Shown piece by piece: positions 37,272 to 48,891 of a stretch of 64,000 nucleotides of DNA (position 1 is the stretch's first letter; the number at the start of each line of letters is the position of its first letter). The stretch comes from Acanthopleura granulata. Taxonomy: Eukaryota > Mollusca > Polyplacophora > Chitonida > Chitonidae. A program made the translations under genes and the position numbers. Location of the stretch: NCBI GenBank assembly GCA_016165875.1, contig JABBOT010000010.1, positions 8,711,875 to 8,775,874 on the forward strand, read 5' to 3'. A model generated the notes under the pieces. The model was not told where the DNA came from. It made no database searches and saw only the letters and a list, made by a program, of their open reading frames with translations.

Positions 37272-38600
37272 TTTCCGATGAGAACAGTTCTCCCGATATC
37301 ACAAGACAGTTCTACAGAGCTAACACTACAACAGGCCTCTAACTGCCGTCACTGATGCTGTCTCACATGCGCTTGATCCTACAGGCCTGCCAACTGTGCG
37401 TGGGGAATGCCTAAATCGCTTCTCAATTTCAAATATAGGCCTTTACATACCATGCCAGATAGTGACTGCGTATATTGAAAAGTTTGCCTGCTTATTCTAG
37501 ACAAGCTTCTTGCATAAAATGAAAGTAAAATTTTGAAGATTTCCCTGCACAACGTGACCCCGAATCAAAAAGCACGACTCGATTGTTGTGACAGAGCCCC
37601 GCAGTCACGTGTTGCTAAAAATAGATCTAATGAGAATGTCTATACGAATTCTATTTGTCCAAACCAGGTCGACAGAGGTAACATTATCCAATGGACGATA
37701 AGTTTACATGTTCCTGATCTGCTTCAATAAGCTCTCAGCTTAACAAATATATCTGACTGCTAGGAGTACGGAAAATTAAAAAAAAAAAAAACACACAAAA
37801 AAAACAACAACATAAAACAAAAAAGCAAAACAAAACAAACAAACAAAAAAACACTGTGAATACCGGATCATTCTAGGATGTATCCTTCCATTTGTCTTAA
37901 TCCTTCAGCCCGCACATGTATGCTTTGCACTGTATATTGCATTGGCATAGGGAACAGGGGAGGGGGAGAGGGAGGCAAGGGGGCACGCTTGTCCCTCCAC
38001 TTTTTGAAGATAATGGGTCGAAGGCATAGGTTTTTGACACCCCCCCCCCACCTCACACTTTTTATGGCAAGTGTAAAATTATTTCAACTAATATGTACAG
38101 GACCAATATGGGTAGGATATAGAATAACATGTTTACCATCACATCATGCAGTTCCCGAGCGCAACTCCGTGACTCCGCTTCAGGAACAACATAACTCATC
38201 GCTGAAGCACAGGCACGACAGCCGCTCTGAGTGCGTAACAGTTGTACTGAGCTGGTATAAGAATCAAACCTCTATACCTGATGCAACGTTGGTCGAAAAC
38301 AGAACATATATAGCGTTAAAAAAAAAGAAAAGAAAAAAAACAACAAACAAAGAAAAAAACAGAGATAAACCATGTGTATCTGCCTCTATAATTCATTCTT
38401 AATGATTGTGAGTTTGGACAAATTCTCTGGAAAAAGCCTCGAGCTGTTCCGTCTGAACACGTATCGTACACAAAAGGAGAACGCCTCTTGAGTTAAAGTG
38501 TGCCGCGTTCGTGTGTTCAATAGTAGCAAATCAGTAACGTAATTTACAAATAAAAGCATTGTAAGTCAAAGTATGGCGAAAGCAGTCGTGCTGACTGTCA
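37272..38600. other. PLB1-like 5' flank with A-rich tracts
   Basis: Upstream of the PLB1-like ATG there is no clear TATA box at a convincing distance. A-rich stretches at 37771-37855 and 38319-38370, (A)nC type, may be old retroposon tails. The + strand ORF at 37878-38402 is biased by the lysine/asparagine-rich tract and has no protein features. Confidence 0.5.
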
Positions 38601-38739
38601 GCACCTGATGAGGCCCTTGTAAAGGCCTTTCAAGCGCTCATTAAAGCGCCCCCTACGGACCACTCCGCATATCAAGAAAACATAATTTCTCCTTAATTCC
38701 TCCCTCAACCGCGAGAAATTACGTAACTTGCACAAATTT

Positions 38740-39720
38740 TTTCTCGGGCTGGTTGCAAAGGCCGTGGCTTCCGGAGCCAAAGCGGCCCATGGACCCTCGC
38801 TTATTTTACTGGGATATAGTATAACTGCACCTTTAACACCATGTCAAAATTGTATGATCTGCCACTGAAATGGGAATATGTGCATTTTTCTTTCGGTGTC
38901 CGTTCATAATTTTAAACAGCAACCGATCGTCCAAAACGAGTCTCCGACTACGTGAAGATCAGAGCTTCCGGGAACTTGGTCGCCTTTGAACCGTTGCCTG
39001 TTTGCCAGCGACAGTAGTTGCACAGCTTCAGCATCCCCTTAATTATATGTCATTCCCGCTAAAGGTCAGTTTATCTCAAGTTTAGTTGAAAAATTAATCG
39101 CCTACAACGTGTCCCCTGCTTTTTAAAAAACCAGAGCTTCCGGGGTTTATAATCCTCCTCTGGACCCTCACCTACTTGGCAACTATTTACTATTTTCTCT
39201 GCTTGACCCATCCCACATTCCACGATGTTCCACTTCCGCAGAATTGTATGGAATGGCGATCAGAAATATCTTAGTAATTTACTCTTGATCAGTGAAGAAT
39301 TAATATGATTTGATTTTTTTATGCTTTGAGACAAATGCATGTATTGGTGGGCCTACAGGTCAGGTAGTGCACCCAGAGCCAAGGAGAAAGCGGCTTGAAT
39401 TCGAACCAGCAAATATCTACACTGGTTTAGAGTCAATAGACCCTGTTTAGCTATTTGTATTGTCCTACATGTAAAAGATAAGCCTTTCAGGCTAAATCCC
39501 CTTTAAAACGCCTTAGTGAAAATGGAATTATTTATCGTAATTTTAGATGCCAAAACCGCCTGAAATGTAATTCCGCCTATCTCAAGTCAGAGGTTCAGGG
39601 GCCTGGGTAGCCCCTGGACCCTCTCCTTTTGGGTAGGAATTGCATTTCCTCTCCTTGAGCCACCCTACATTTCTCGGCGTTCTGCTAACTTTAGACTCTA
39701 AATCTACTTTTAAAGGGGCA
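38740..39720. repeat. Scattered copies of a decayed interspersed repeat
   Basis: Three to four segments share an 'agcttccgggg ... cctggaccctc.cc' core followed by 'gcttgacccatcccacattc'. They lie around 38766-38818, 38960-39007, 39131-39230 and 39590-39690. The last two align over about 95 bp. A fifth possible scrap ('gggcatccctggaccatcgc') is near 40497. Family and mechanism are not recognised. Confidence 0.55.
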
Positions 39721-39852
39721 TGGTTGCCCCAATATTAAGTATTTTAGCGTTACTACAGAATGGCATGAGTATTATTTATTTTTATCTAGAAGTAAAAGTT
39801 ACAACCTTTTCGGTAATCCCACTCCCAGCATTGTACGTTGAGTGAATGTTTA

Positions 39853-39945
39853 AAAACAAAACAAAAGAAAAAAAACAAAACAAAAAACAAAAGAAAAAAA
39901 AAAACAAAAGAAAAAACAAAAGAAAAAAAAAAAACAACTGAAAAC
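39853..39945. repeat. A-rich (AAAAC/AAAAG)n tract
   Basis: Almost pure A with scattered C and G. Simple repeat or an old poly(A) tail. Confidence 0.9.
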
Positions 39946-40118
39946 TTGAAAGTCTGCTAGAATATTATAAACATATATAAACATCGGGTTGTGAATTCAG
40001 TGGATCTGGAGCATGCGCACAGCGCTCGGTAAACTTCATATGTAAACAAACGTGGCTGATGAAGTTTATAAGAGAAGGACTTACGACTCGCTCATGAAGA
40101 GGATCGGCCAAAAAGAGG

Positions 40119-40387
40119 CGTAAAAGAGAGCTCAGCAGGCTGACAAGGAAGTCTACAGTTGTAATTTTTGGTCAGTTGTCGCAAACCTACACTGCATGAT
40201 AGGTGGGTGTACATGTAACTGTTGTTGCTGTTGTGGCGGTGTTACAACGCCGAACATTATTTGCCCTCTTTGTTTTGAATTCGAATAACGACAGAACTTG
40301 TCCGGGCTCGTACAACCTACATACTCAATGAATATGATTTGAATGTGACTGATATTGTTGATGAACGAACTTCAAGACTTCGTTAAG
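40119..40387 (+). repeat. ~265-bp direct repeat, copy 1
   Basis: Runs from 'aaaagagagctcagcaggct' through 'actgcatgataggtgggtg' to 'acttcaagacttcgttaag' and is about 80% identical to 41678-41939, 1.56 kb away in the same orientation. The sequence between them contains no reverse transcriptase or integrase. A 115-codon ORF (40355-40702) starts at the end of this copy; it is unrecognised and not called as a gene. Confidence 0.8.
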
Positions 40388-41017
40388 AAATTTTGGGTGA
40401 CTATGTCTAAACACCCTTATGAATTAGACCCAATGTGCTTTGTTGTTTACTGTTCTCACTACGGTAATTTGCGTCGTCTTCTTCCTGAGCTTATAGGGCA
40501 TCCCTGGACCATCGCCCAATTTGCTCTGAGAGTCGAACATAATTTTTGCCCCCCAGAACCCATCCCCCTTTTTTTTTTAGAAACTTTCTATGCCTATGTA
40601 TTGCCAAGTGAATTAATCCTGGAGGCAGTTTTGGGGGTATGTAATCCATTCACAGATTTTGTCCACAATATTTCTTTACCGATAAAGCACATATTTGCGT
40701 AAATTAATTACTTATATGGAGGAAAATTAATACTGAATGTCTGGCACGATAATCAGACTTAACACAGTGCATGTGTGGATCGTACGTCACAATAGGGAAT
40801 GTCACAGCCGCTGTATGCCGTTTCGTTTTTCGTTTTCTAATTCAATAACATCTGAAAAAATATAACATTTACCCTCAAGAAAAATATTGCAGGTTTAAAG
40901 CCTTCTATAATGTACACTGACGAGCACGCTTCAAGACGAAAGAAGCCTTTTTGTAATTTTCGTAGGAATGAATTAATTTTCCAACCTTGACATTGATCTT
41001 TGTAAAGTATACAACAG

Positions 41018-41094
41018 AATGTGGAAGGGTTGAAATTTTAGAAGGCGTTTGAAAATTCGGCGTCCGAGTTCTAAAATTTCAACTCTCCCACATT
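41018..41094. ncRNA. Near-perfect 26-bp stem hairpin (function unknown)
   Basis: The arm at 41018-41043 (aatgtggaagggttgaaatt) is complementary to 41069-41094 (aatttcaactctcccacatt) with two or three mismatches. The loop is 25 bases. The size is compatible with a microRNA-type precursor or a minimal palindromic MITE. Type is a best guess; nothing shows transcription. Confidence 0.35.
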
Positions 41095-41677
41095 CACTGT
41101 GGCAAAACGAACAACAATGACTAAATGAAGAATTATTATTTCTATATTATTGTACTTTAAAATTTTGGCATATTTATTACACAGGAAAATGATCAAACGG
41201 AGCACAAGTTAAACCACCTTCTACCCCTCCGCCGTTATATTCACATGTCAGCTGTCAACCACAGCGCGAGCCCATGGGAAAATCCATTTTGCCACTCAAA
41301 CCTGAGGGGCGAAGCATTTTTGCAGGAAATCAGTGTCTGTTCAATCACTGGTTTGACAAACTTCTTATTAGTTTTTTTTATATATATATTTATTTATATT
41401 CTCTGTGTTGTGTTTATTATTTATATATCAGTGAAATACCAGGATTTTCTTCACTGATAAAACTGAATTAGGCATATCACTTTTGCAATTTCGTATTGAT
41501 TTTCACACCCAGGCGCCATGACGTCGCAGAAAGAGACGTTTTGTTTCATAACGTTAGAATCTGACCTCAACAGGATGAAGTCATAGTACAAGTTTAGTAA
41601 ACTGAATCATTTCTGGTCATGCAAGAAGAGACAACGTCAAAAAAAGACGTCATGTATGCGACGTCATGCTAAAGGAA

Positions 41678-41939
41678 AAAAGAGAGCTCAGCAGGTTGAC
41701 AAGCAAGTCTAAAGTTGTACTTGGTAGTCAGTTGTCGCAAAACTACATTGCATGATAGGTGGGTGCAAATGTTGTTGTTGTGGCGATGTTCACCGTTGAA
41801 CATGGCCGGCTCTCTTTGTGTTGAATTCGAATGACGATAGAACTTACATGGACTCCTACAAGCTACATACTCAATGATTTTTCTTTTTATTTCAACGTGC
41901 CTGATTTAGTTTATGAACGCACTTCAAAACTTCGTTAAG
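41678..41939 (+). repeat. ~262-bp direct repeat, copy 2
   Basis: Partner of 40119-40387. It is immediately preceded by a cluster of TGACGTCA-like half sites (gacgtcat at about 41645 and 41660). The copy ends at 'ttcgttaag', the same place as copy 1. Confidence 0.8.
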
Positions 41940-42513
41940 ACGTCGCAATCAGAATTTGTGTAAAAATCCAAACTGTGGGCGATCGTGTCTCTTTAAACAT
42001 AAAAATGTATTTGTTAATAAATAGAATGTTGCATAATAGTTGTTATCATTTTCACATCTCACTCGAATAATATGTAGGTATTCCACCTTTACTCAGCAAT
42101 ATCTTATATTTACTTATTCGTGTGACTTAACAGTCACCTGTGCTGATGAACAATCCCCAACGTTGAAATGACGTCGCCCATGGTCGGGTGTTTTGTCGCG
42201 ATTCGTCACGTCAGTATATTTTAATTCGTATGTCTGTTCGGTGGTACATGTAATAGGAAAAACTACAAGGTATTAACATATACCCATGTGTGTGTTATCC
42301 GCCTCTAAGCGCCCTCTACCGGGAAAACCCCTGAACTAACATCGGAATTTGACGAGGTGTAACTACAGCAAGAGCATCAAGTTGTGTAGAAAACACATAT
42401 ACTGTTTTTATCTTAACATACAAAGAAACGACAAGCACACTCTACAAGCCTAAGGGTAGGTCCGAGGTCATTATATAGATTTAATTTCCAAAGAAAAACT
42501 GCTCACAGTTGTC

Positions 42514-42562
42514 GTTGTCTGAGGACGATCTGTCGCATCACGACAGGCCGACCTCAGACAAC
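42514..42562. ncRNA. Compact two-stem hairpin (function unknown)
   Basis: Lower stem gttgtctgagg/cctcagacaac (11 bp, perfect), a symmetric 5-nt internal loop, upper stem ctgtcg/cgacag (6 bp), and a 5-nt loop. No neighbouring gene explains it. Transcription is unproven. Confidence 0.35.
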
Positions 42563-43049
42563 CCTCGCTGATACATCATTGCGGATCGCACATTGTTATG
42601 ATACTCCTTATTGATAGACCAATTCGGGATAACAACCAAGAAGTATGACGTTGTTCGATTTTGGCTGGCATTTACATCACTTAATCGTTGTGTCGCGCTA
42701 TGACGCGGGTCTCATTTGTAACGTCACAGTGGACAGAAGCAAAAGGGTCTACAGAATTTCGTTTAGCCGTGTACTTGGTGTAAGTTTGCGTTGAAAATCA
42801 CTTCACACGTCGTCCACAACATGACGCAAGCCGGACGCCCCTTTTTTACCCACCAGCCGAAACATGACGCCAGCGGCCGACGGCTGCCTTTTCACGGCCG
42901 ACTGCCGCCTTTTTCTCGCTGCCGGCGGAAAGTGTGTTGCAACCAACGACCGAACTGCTGCGCCAGATGTGGTGCAGTATTTGTATGGATGTGGATCGTC
43001 ATATGACTGAACCCTTCTAAATCCATCACGGAATAATATTTGCGTTGGC

Positions 43050-43185
43050 TTTATATATTCTACTGGTTTCCCCCGGGCTCTGTCCGATTTCCTTCTACCA
43101 TAATGCTGCATTGCCGCCGTCGTATTATTGGTGAAAGATTTTTGAATATGGCGTAAAACACCGATCAAACAGATAAAATAAAATT
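43050..43185 (+). mobile_element. SINE 3' fragment (family A)
   Basis: Carries 'tggtttcccccgggctctgt', 'ttctaccataatgctg', 'gccgccgtcgtattattgg', then 'ttgaatatggcgtaaaacac' and an A-rich end. Confidence 0.8.
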
Positions 43186-43249
43186 GTATTCTGATGACAC
43201 TTATGAACAGGCGAGAGAACTTTTGAAAGTAGACCTATACATACATGGC

Positions 43250-43625
43250 CAGAAAAGTGACGATGGCCCATTGTTGGTGAAAAGAAATGGTGATGACTAA
43301 TGCCATTACCATTTATTGCTAATGATGTTATATGTCATCACAATTTAGGTGATGAGAAATATTCCATCACCATGTATTATTTATTGGTGATGATAAATAA
43401 TGATGGCGTGAAGTATGGCGCAAATTTACCCGACAGGAAACATGTCATCAGCGAAAAACTCAGCGTTATCAAAACTCGGGGTGTATGGTATTGCACGCCT
43501 TTGCAGTGCGGTGGCCGAGTGTTTAGGTGAAGGTTGGTGATGGCTGGGTATGGCGAGAGTCTTAAGTGATCACCACTTTTTGGTGATACTTACCGCCACT
43601 TTTGGTGACACTTATCACCTATTTT
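43250..43625. repeat. Cluster of GGTGAT / ATCACC words
   Basis: About ten 'ggtgat' or 'atcacc' words alternate in both orientations (for example 43289, 43348, 43365, 43385, 43567-43620), giving many short potential hairpins. No fixed period and no coding potential were seen. Confidence 0.45.
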
Positions 43626-44804
43626 GTCGCTGTGTACTTCGATTTATAGTTAGAAATCGTGAACGAGCTTAAAGCAGTTACTTCAGGCCCCGTGTACTGG
43701 GTGGTCTGTATTGTTCATTTCTGCTTTTTGGATGACTATGATAAAACTAATGTATTACAGGTTACCGATGATCTGTTGAGCTTAGACCCGAATCAGTATT
43801 GTGCGGGAAATGGTACCCCACTGAGGCGTTGACCGAATGCCATTCTATATATTTATATGTACATGTTTATGATAACATTAAAATTTACATTGCTCCATGA
43901 TAACTATACATTTATTATTATATATATAATGTTTGCAGCCGTGCAGACATTAAAACATATAGACGAAGACTAACGCCGAGTCAGGCTGTATGGGTGTATA
44001 ATTTATAGACAACACACACATACGCCAACCTGGCACTGTTATAAGGCGACGAAACTTTGATACCACTTGCTTTCATACTCAGCAGAAAGATGTACAATCT
44101 CTTAAATGTTGATCGTATAAATTTCTATACACAATTAAAAGAAAACATAAGCATGTATATCTGTGGAACAGTATCTAACAGTTATAGTATTTTCATTCAC
44201 GTAATGTGTAAGTCGCCCACCCTTTGTGGCTGCCAGATTCGTTAGCACGGACCGAAATGCCATCCATGGCCGTATATATTCCTTTTTTATATGTAAAATT
44301 GTGCTGTTGATTTCACTAACTTTGCAGATTGCGAGGCTTTCATTTGAATGTGAAATATTGCCGTAGCATTGATCAGATAGGATCACAGAAATTAATCTTC
44401 ATCAACCAGGGAGAGGGGTAGCTTTCTCATAGGAATGGCCGTGTTAACTGGCTGTGACATGTATGAAAGAATTTAAGCTGCATGCCCCCAAGTGACATCA
44501 CTGAAGTTCTCAAGGCAAAACACCTCAACATAGACCTTTAAGGCCGTTAAATACACATTTGGCAAAATATGAAACCTCTGAGCAATGTGTATATTTTAAA
44601 GTATTTTTTTTTTTTTGACGAAGAATAATAATATTTGATTTCTTAACCTGAAAGTAATGGGGAAGGTTTCCCGTCAAAGAGAAGTCAAGTCAAAGCTGTA
44701 TAATCTATTGTTCATTCCCGCGTTTACGATGACGTTTTTTTGGGCATATGTATATACACATAGGCTAGTTCAACTGCCAAGGCTAGGCGATCTAGATGTA
44801 CTCT

Positions 44805-45232
44805 GGTTGTTATTTTAAAATTCTAGCATCCATCTCAAAAACACCGCCGCAGGTCTCCGAGCTCGAAGTCCATGGCACATTCCAACTCACCTATTTTGCC
44901 CATTTCTATGTCTGAGAATTTCTAATGTACCAAACGTCTCTCCGTGGGCAGCCATTTGAAAAGCCTCGTAACCTACTCCTTGCCCTGAAATGTGACAAGG
45001 TTCTGGTAGCGAAAGCATCTTGAAAACTATGACATTTGTATTCTCGTTTGAAGATGCCACTTCAACTTCATGAACTTCAACCGAGAAGGGCATGAACATA
45101 TTTCGTTTTCGTTTTAGGTCTGCATGACACGAGCGCGGATCTAATCCAGAACAGTTCCATTGACTTTTAGTTCGATCTACGGGTGATGAACTCAGGGTTG
45201 CGATGAATGTCAGAATTTTAAAATAACAACCT
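44805..45232. repeat. Inverted repeat, ~34-bp arms 390 bp apart
   Basis: 'ggttgttattttaaaattct' at 44805 recurs on the opposite strand at 45213-45232. The match continues inward as 'agcatccatctcaa' versus 'gacattcatcgcaa'. The right arm overlaps the start of the exon-like ORF below. Confidence 0.7.
44891..45230 (-). CDS. Possible 340-bp exon of an unidentified gene
   Basis: On the minus strand an open frame of 113 codons lies exactly between an acceptor (TTGGTCTCAG|GT) and a strong donor (CAAAATAG|GTGAGT). The translation is balanced in composition and contains SVEVHEVEVASSNENTNVIV and LSLPEPCHISGQGVGYEAF. I do not recognise the family, and no partner exon was found on either side. The acceptor has a poor pyrimidine tract and overlaps an inverted repeat. 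It could be a single exon of a gene whose other exons are too small to see, a pseudogene fragment, or chance. Confidence 0.3.
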
Positions 45233-45700
45233 GAGACCAAGGCCACTCTCCAGCATTCCGGTACCTTTCCCTAAAACAAACGTTAAAACCACCATCGCGT
45301 ATGGTACATTTTATGGCAAACCTGTTTCTTACGCCATTCTATATATATAACGCACTGAAAGGAACTGGCCTCATTGTCGTGAAATGTTTTATGGCAGACC
45401 TGTGCATTGCGCAGCGTTCTTAATAATAAATACATCGCACAGAAAAGGTAGTTGGTTTTATTCGCTGTCACAAAGACATTTTATTCAAAAACACGAAGCA
45501 AACACGGGATAAATAAAAAGATTGACGTTACAAAAGTTCAAAGTCAATGTTCAGAAGGGCATCTCGGTCAACTTTAGTGTTCTCGTGGCCACATCTGGCC
45601 GAAAACTATCCTTAATTTACTAGGGCACAGTAACCTGCTGTGCTGACGGCACCGCCGTTAAATTCGAGGTCTGCAACACGATTTCTCAAAGTCTGTATAC

Positions 45701-45722
45701 ACACACACACACACACACACAC
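45701..45722. repeat. (AC)n microsatellite
   Basis: About 11 AC dinucleotides. Confidence 0.9.
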
Positions 45723-45932
45723 ATCCCGATACATAATTCGTAGTATCGACTTTCCATTTCGATGACCGGTTGTTTGTCTCTCTGTACGTTCATCCACCAC
45801 GTCAATATTTCTTTCAAAGCGCTTCTATTCCTACGGTTTTTTCAACGAAACTTGGTTTTTCAACTTCCATGACCGGTTTAATCAGTTTGCCTGTTCATCC
45901 AGCATGCATATGTTTACATTTTTCAAAACTTT

Positions 45933-46240
45933 AACCTCCCCGGATAGCGCAGTTGGTAGAGCGTCCGCTTTTTTTTTGGAGGGGGAGATCTGGGTTCAAG
46001 CCTGGGTCGGGTCATATCAAAGACTTTAAAAAGAGGATAGAGGGTGGACTGGTCGGTCCGGTGTCAGTATAATGTGACTGGGTGAGGGGGCTTGTTGGGT
46101 GTCTTCGGCAAGTCGTCTCGGTGAGGCAGCACCAGATAAAAGATACGGTGGAAATCCATCCTGCACCAAGAAGACACCGCCTTCGTATAAGTGAAATATT
46201 CTTGAGTAGGGCGTTAAATAACAAGCATTCATTCATTCAA
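45933..46240 (+). mobile_element. tRNA-derived SINE (family B), full length
   Basis: A head with a type-2 promoter: A box 'tagcgcagttggtagagc', B box 'gggttcaagcc'. The body reads 'ctggtcggtccggtgtcagt', 'ataatgtgactgggtg' and 'gtcttcggcaagtcgtct'. The tail 'cgtataagtgaaatattctt', 'gagtagggcgttaaataac' and (attc)n ends it. The tail before the simple repeat is shared with family A, though the bodies differ. Confidence 0.85.
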
Positions 46241-48374
46241 AATTTTACCACTGCTACAGATAAGTAGTTTTTAGTCAAATTTAAACAAAACTTGGCGCTA
46301 GTGAATCGAGATACATGTTTTACCAGATTTTGCTGGATTTCACCAGTGTTCAGATGCCGTATTCAAAACATTGTAAATTTCCTTTGTTATTCGAACTCAG
46401 TTCGCGTCTGACCTCGATTTGGTGTTGTATATACTTCTTAGCCTGCACTGCAGTTTTTCGAAGCTATGATGCTTTTGAGTTCGGTGTCATTGTACATAGA
46501 GCTTGCTCTGAAGGTCTGTCATAACGTATGCACCCCTGTTTGAATGCATACTCCACACAGTTCGAGGAACTATGAATACAAGGGAGATAACCAAGGGGCA
46601 ATTTTCTGGTCTCGCTTTACATGACTGACACCACTAGCATGTTTTATGCAGAAATCTTTTTATTGATGAATGTTGATCATAGATCCGATCGTGTTCGTTA
46701 CTCGTTAGACTGATCCTAAAAAATTATAGTCCATTTTAAAACTTGTCAAGTAGTGGCAGTGGTATCCTTCTTTATATGTTTGGTGCCGGCGATGTGTTGA
46801 GTATGCATTCAAACATGGTGGTTAGACCTAAAATTTGTCCAAACTGCAAAATCACAGGATTTACTAGCTATGACACATGGGGACACCTACCTGGACTTGA
46901 CAGCTATGAGGTGTGTGAATACTGACAGGCACTCTATATTGGTCCAAACCTCGATATACTGAGGGCAGCACGGGAAGTCCACAAGTGTTTTAAAAGGTGA
47001 TCTTATGGAAGAATACAGGACTTTGATCTTTACAATCAAACCGTTTAGAAATTTTGATACAGTAGTCCATATATATGAGCGACGAAGTTACAGAAAGCGC
47101 AGCCAGCACTCGTCAATACACTTTTCTGGTATTTTGGATTTTTGACTTACGAGCTGTTCTACATTGTCAGTTTTTACTCCAATCTACTGTTTGTAGCACT
47201 TTTTCGAGCTTGTGTTTCGCAAGCTGCTGTTTTGTTGGAGACTTTATTTCCGAATTTTTCATCCCAGTTTACGCTGGAAGAGACATTAACCTGAAGTCTT
47301 TTTGTGTCAAGAGAGGACTGGATTTTCTAATGGCCGACAAGAGACAATGAACATTTTCGCTTACCAGCTTCCTGGAGGAAGGATAGTTGGCTGCCCGTCG
47401 ACTTGATACAAACATCGTTGGCGCGCGTACATACGACCGATCGTCACTCTGAGGAGAGTGCTATCCTTCACTCCAGAAATTCACCAGAACTGTGGATTTT
47501 TCTATTTCTGTGGATACACACGCCTTTAACGGCCTGGTACTTCAACCGAATTTATAACCTCCGTGAGAAACTATATTTTTATCATCGTATTGTTTTGTGT
47601 ATTATATGTAAGTTGTACTGCTAGAATTTTTATTATTAAATTATAAGTATTGATCTCATTTATGTGTCTTTGTGTTTGTTTGATCTTGTGTAAGGCTAAT
47701 CGCTGTCTGGGACTTGAGGAAGCGCTTTGTTTATTATTTCCGTCTCAGTTTAGTGATGCTCTTAGACTAGTAATGCGTGATCATTCACCAACTATCACAT
47801 TGTCGTCGCTGCTCTGGTTTTACTCTCTATGCTGGTACAATATAGTCTTTGTATTAAACAATTATTGCACGTGCAGGGTGGAGCATCATGCTTTATAATA
47901 CCTATTGTACAGTTCTGTTGCTCTCATTTGATAAAACAAAGTGGGGTTCAGCAGTTAGTGATGCTGCACCTAGTGACGTCGTATGGGAGACAAATACAAT
48001 GTATCACGCTCAGTCGTGCTACACTTATTTTTGGTTCCGTCCTGAGTTGGGTTCCCTTGTAACCAATTTCGTTTGTCCTCTGCCGCTGTCAGTTTCATAT
48101 GTATAGTTAGCGTCATTAAAAACATACGGTTAAAGAATGATGTGACATCGGTTTGAATTAATTAGCTGTATTAACTGATTCCATTGTGAGCGCGTCATAA
48201 TTGATCCAGTTTTGCATAAATCCATCTCTGAGGTATTACATAACGTACAAATTAATAAACACATCTTAAAAAATCAAATCGATTCACAGTTTGGTATGTT
48301 GTTATCGGTGAGATTTTAATGTATCGCGTTAAATTCAAATCCTAACTATCTTCTGTCTTATCACACTTAGTTCA

Positions 48375-48891
48375 TCTATTATTTACTAATGGGGTCTTCT
48401 CAGCAAAAGTGATGATAACCAAAGTGACACCTAATTACAAGGCAAATGAATGCTCATTAGTAGAAAACTATCGTCCAATATCAATATTGCCCATCTAAGG
48501 TAAATTATTGGAACGCGCTATGTCAAATTGAATGATACACTTTATTGAAAATAATCTAATATTGACCACAAAATTCTCATACAGAAATTAGAAAACTACG
48601 ACTTTAGTGATACCTCTAAAAACTGGTTTGAAAGTTATCTTTGACAACGCTCTCAGTGTGTGTGCATAGATGATCAGTTGTCTTTTCCTCTGCTGATGTC
48701 CTGTGGTGTACCTCAGGGATCTACTGTCGGTCCTCGCTATTTCTACTCTATATCAATGACGTTATTAATGCATTCTACAGACGATACGTGCTTGCATCTC
48801 TCTGGAAATGACCTTATCTATCTCGTAAATTGAAATGACCAAACTGAATGACTGGCTGGTGAGCAACAGACTAACTCTAAATCTGGGGCGG
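48375..48891 (+). pseudogene. Decayed LINE (non-LTR retrotransposon) reverse transcriptase fragment
   Basis: Conceptual pieces in shifting frames include ENYRPISILP, GKLLERAM, NWFESYL, MSCGVPQGSTVGPR and NDWLVSNRLTLN. These are reverse transcriptase motifs in their normal order for a Jockey/CR1-type LINE. Several in-frame stops, frameshifts and a deletion in the palm remove any function. It is cut on the right by the SINE starting at 48892. No endonuclease or ORF1 was recognised upstream. Confidence 0.85.

Noticed and set aside
37878..38402. 174-codon + strand ORF
   Set aside because: The C-terminal half is translated A-rich tract and the N-terminal half has G/C runs; no domain, no splice context.
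40355..40702. 115-codon ORF as a gene
   Set aside because: It begins at the end of a direct repeat, no family was recognised, and no flanking splice structure was convincing. It is left inside the repeat entry.
46740..48110. Group of short + strand ORFs as a new gene
   Set aside because: Overlapping frames, no conserved motif, no consistent splice signals. They might be the ruined 5' part of the LINE, but this could not be shown.
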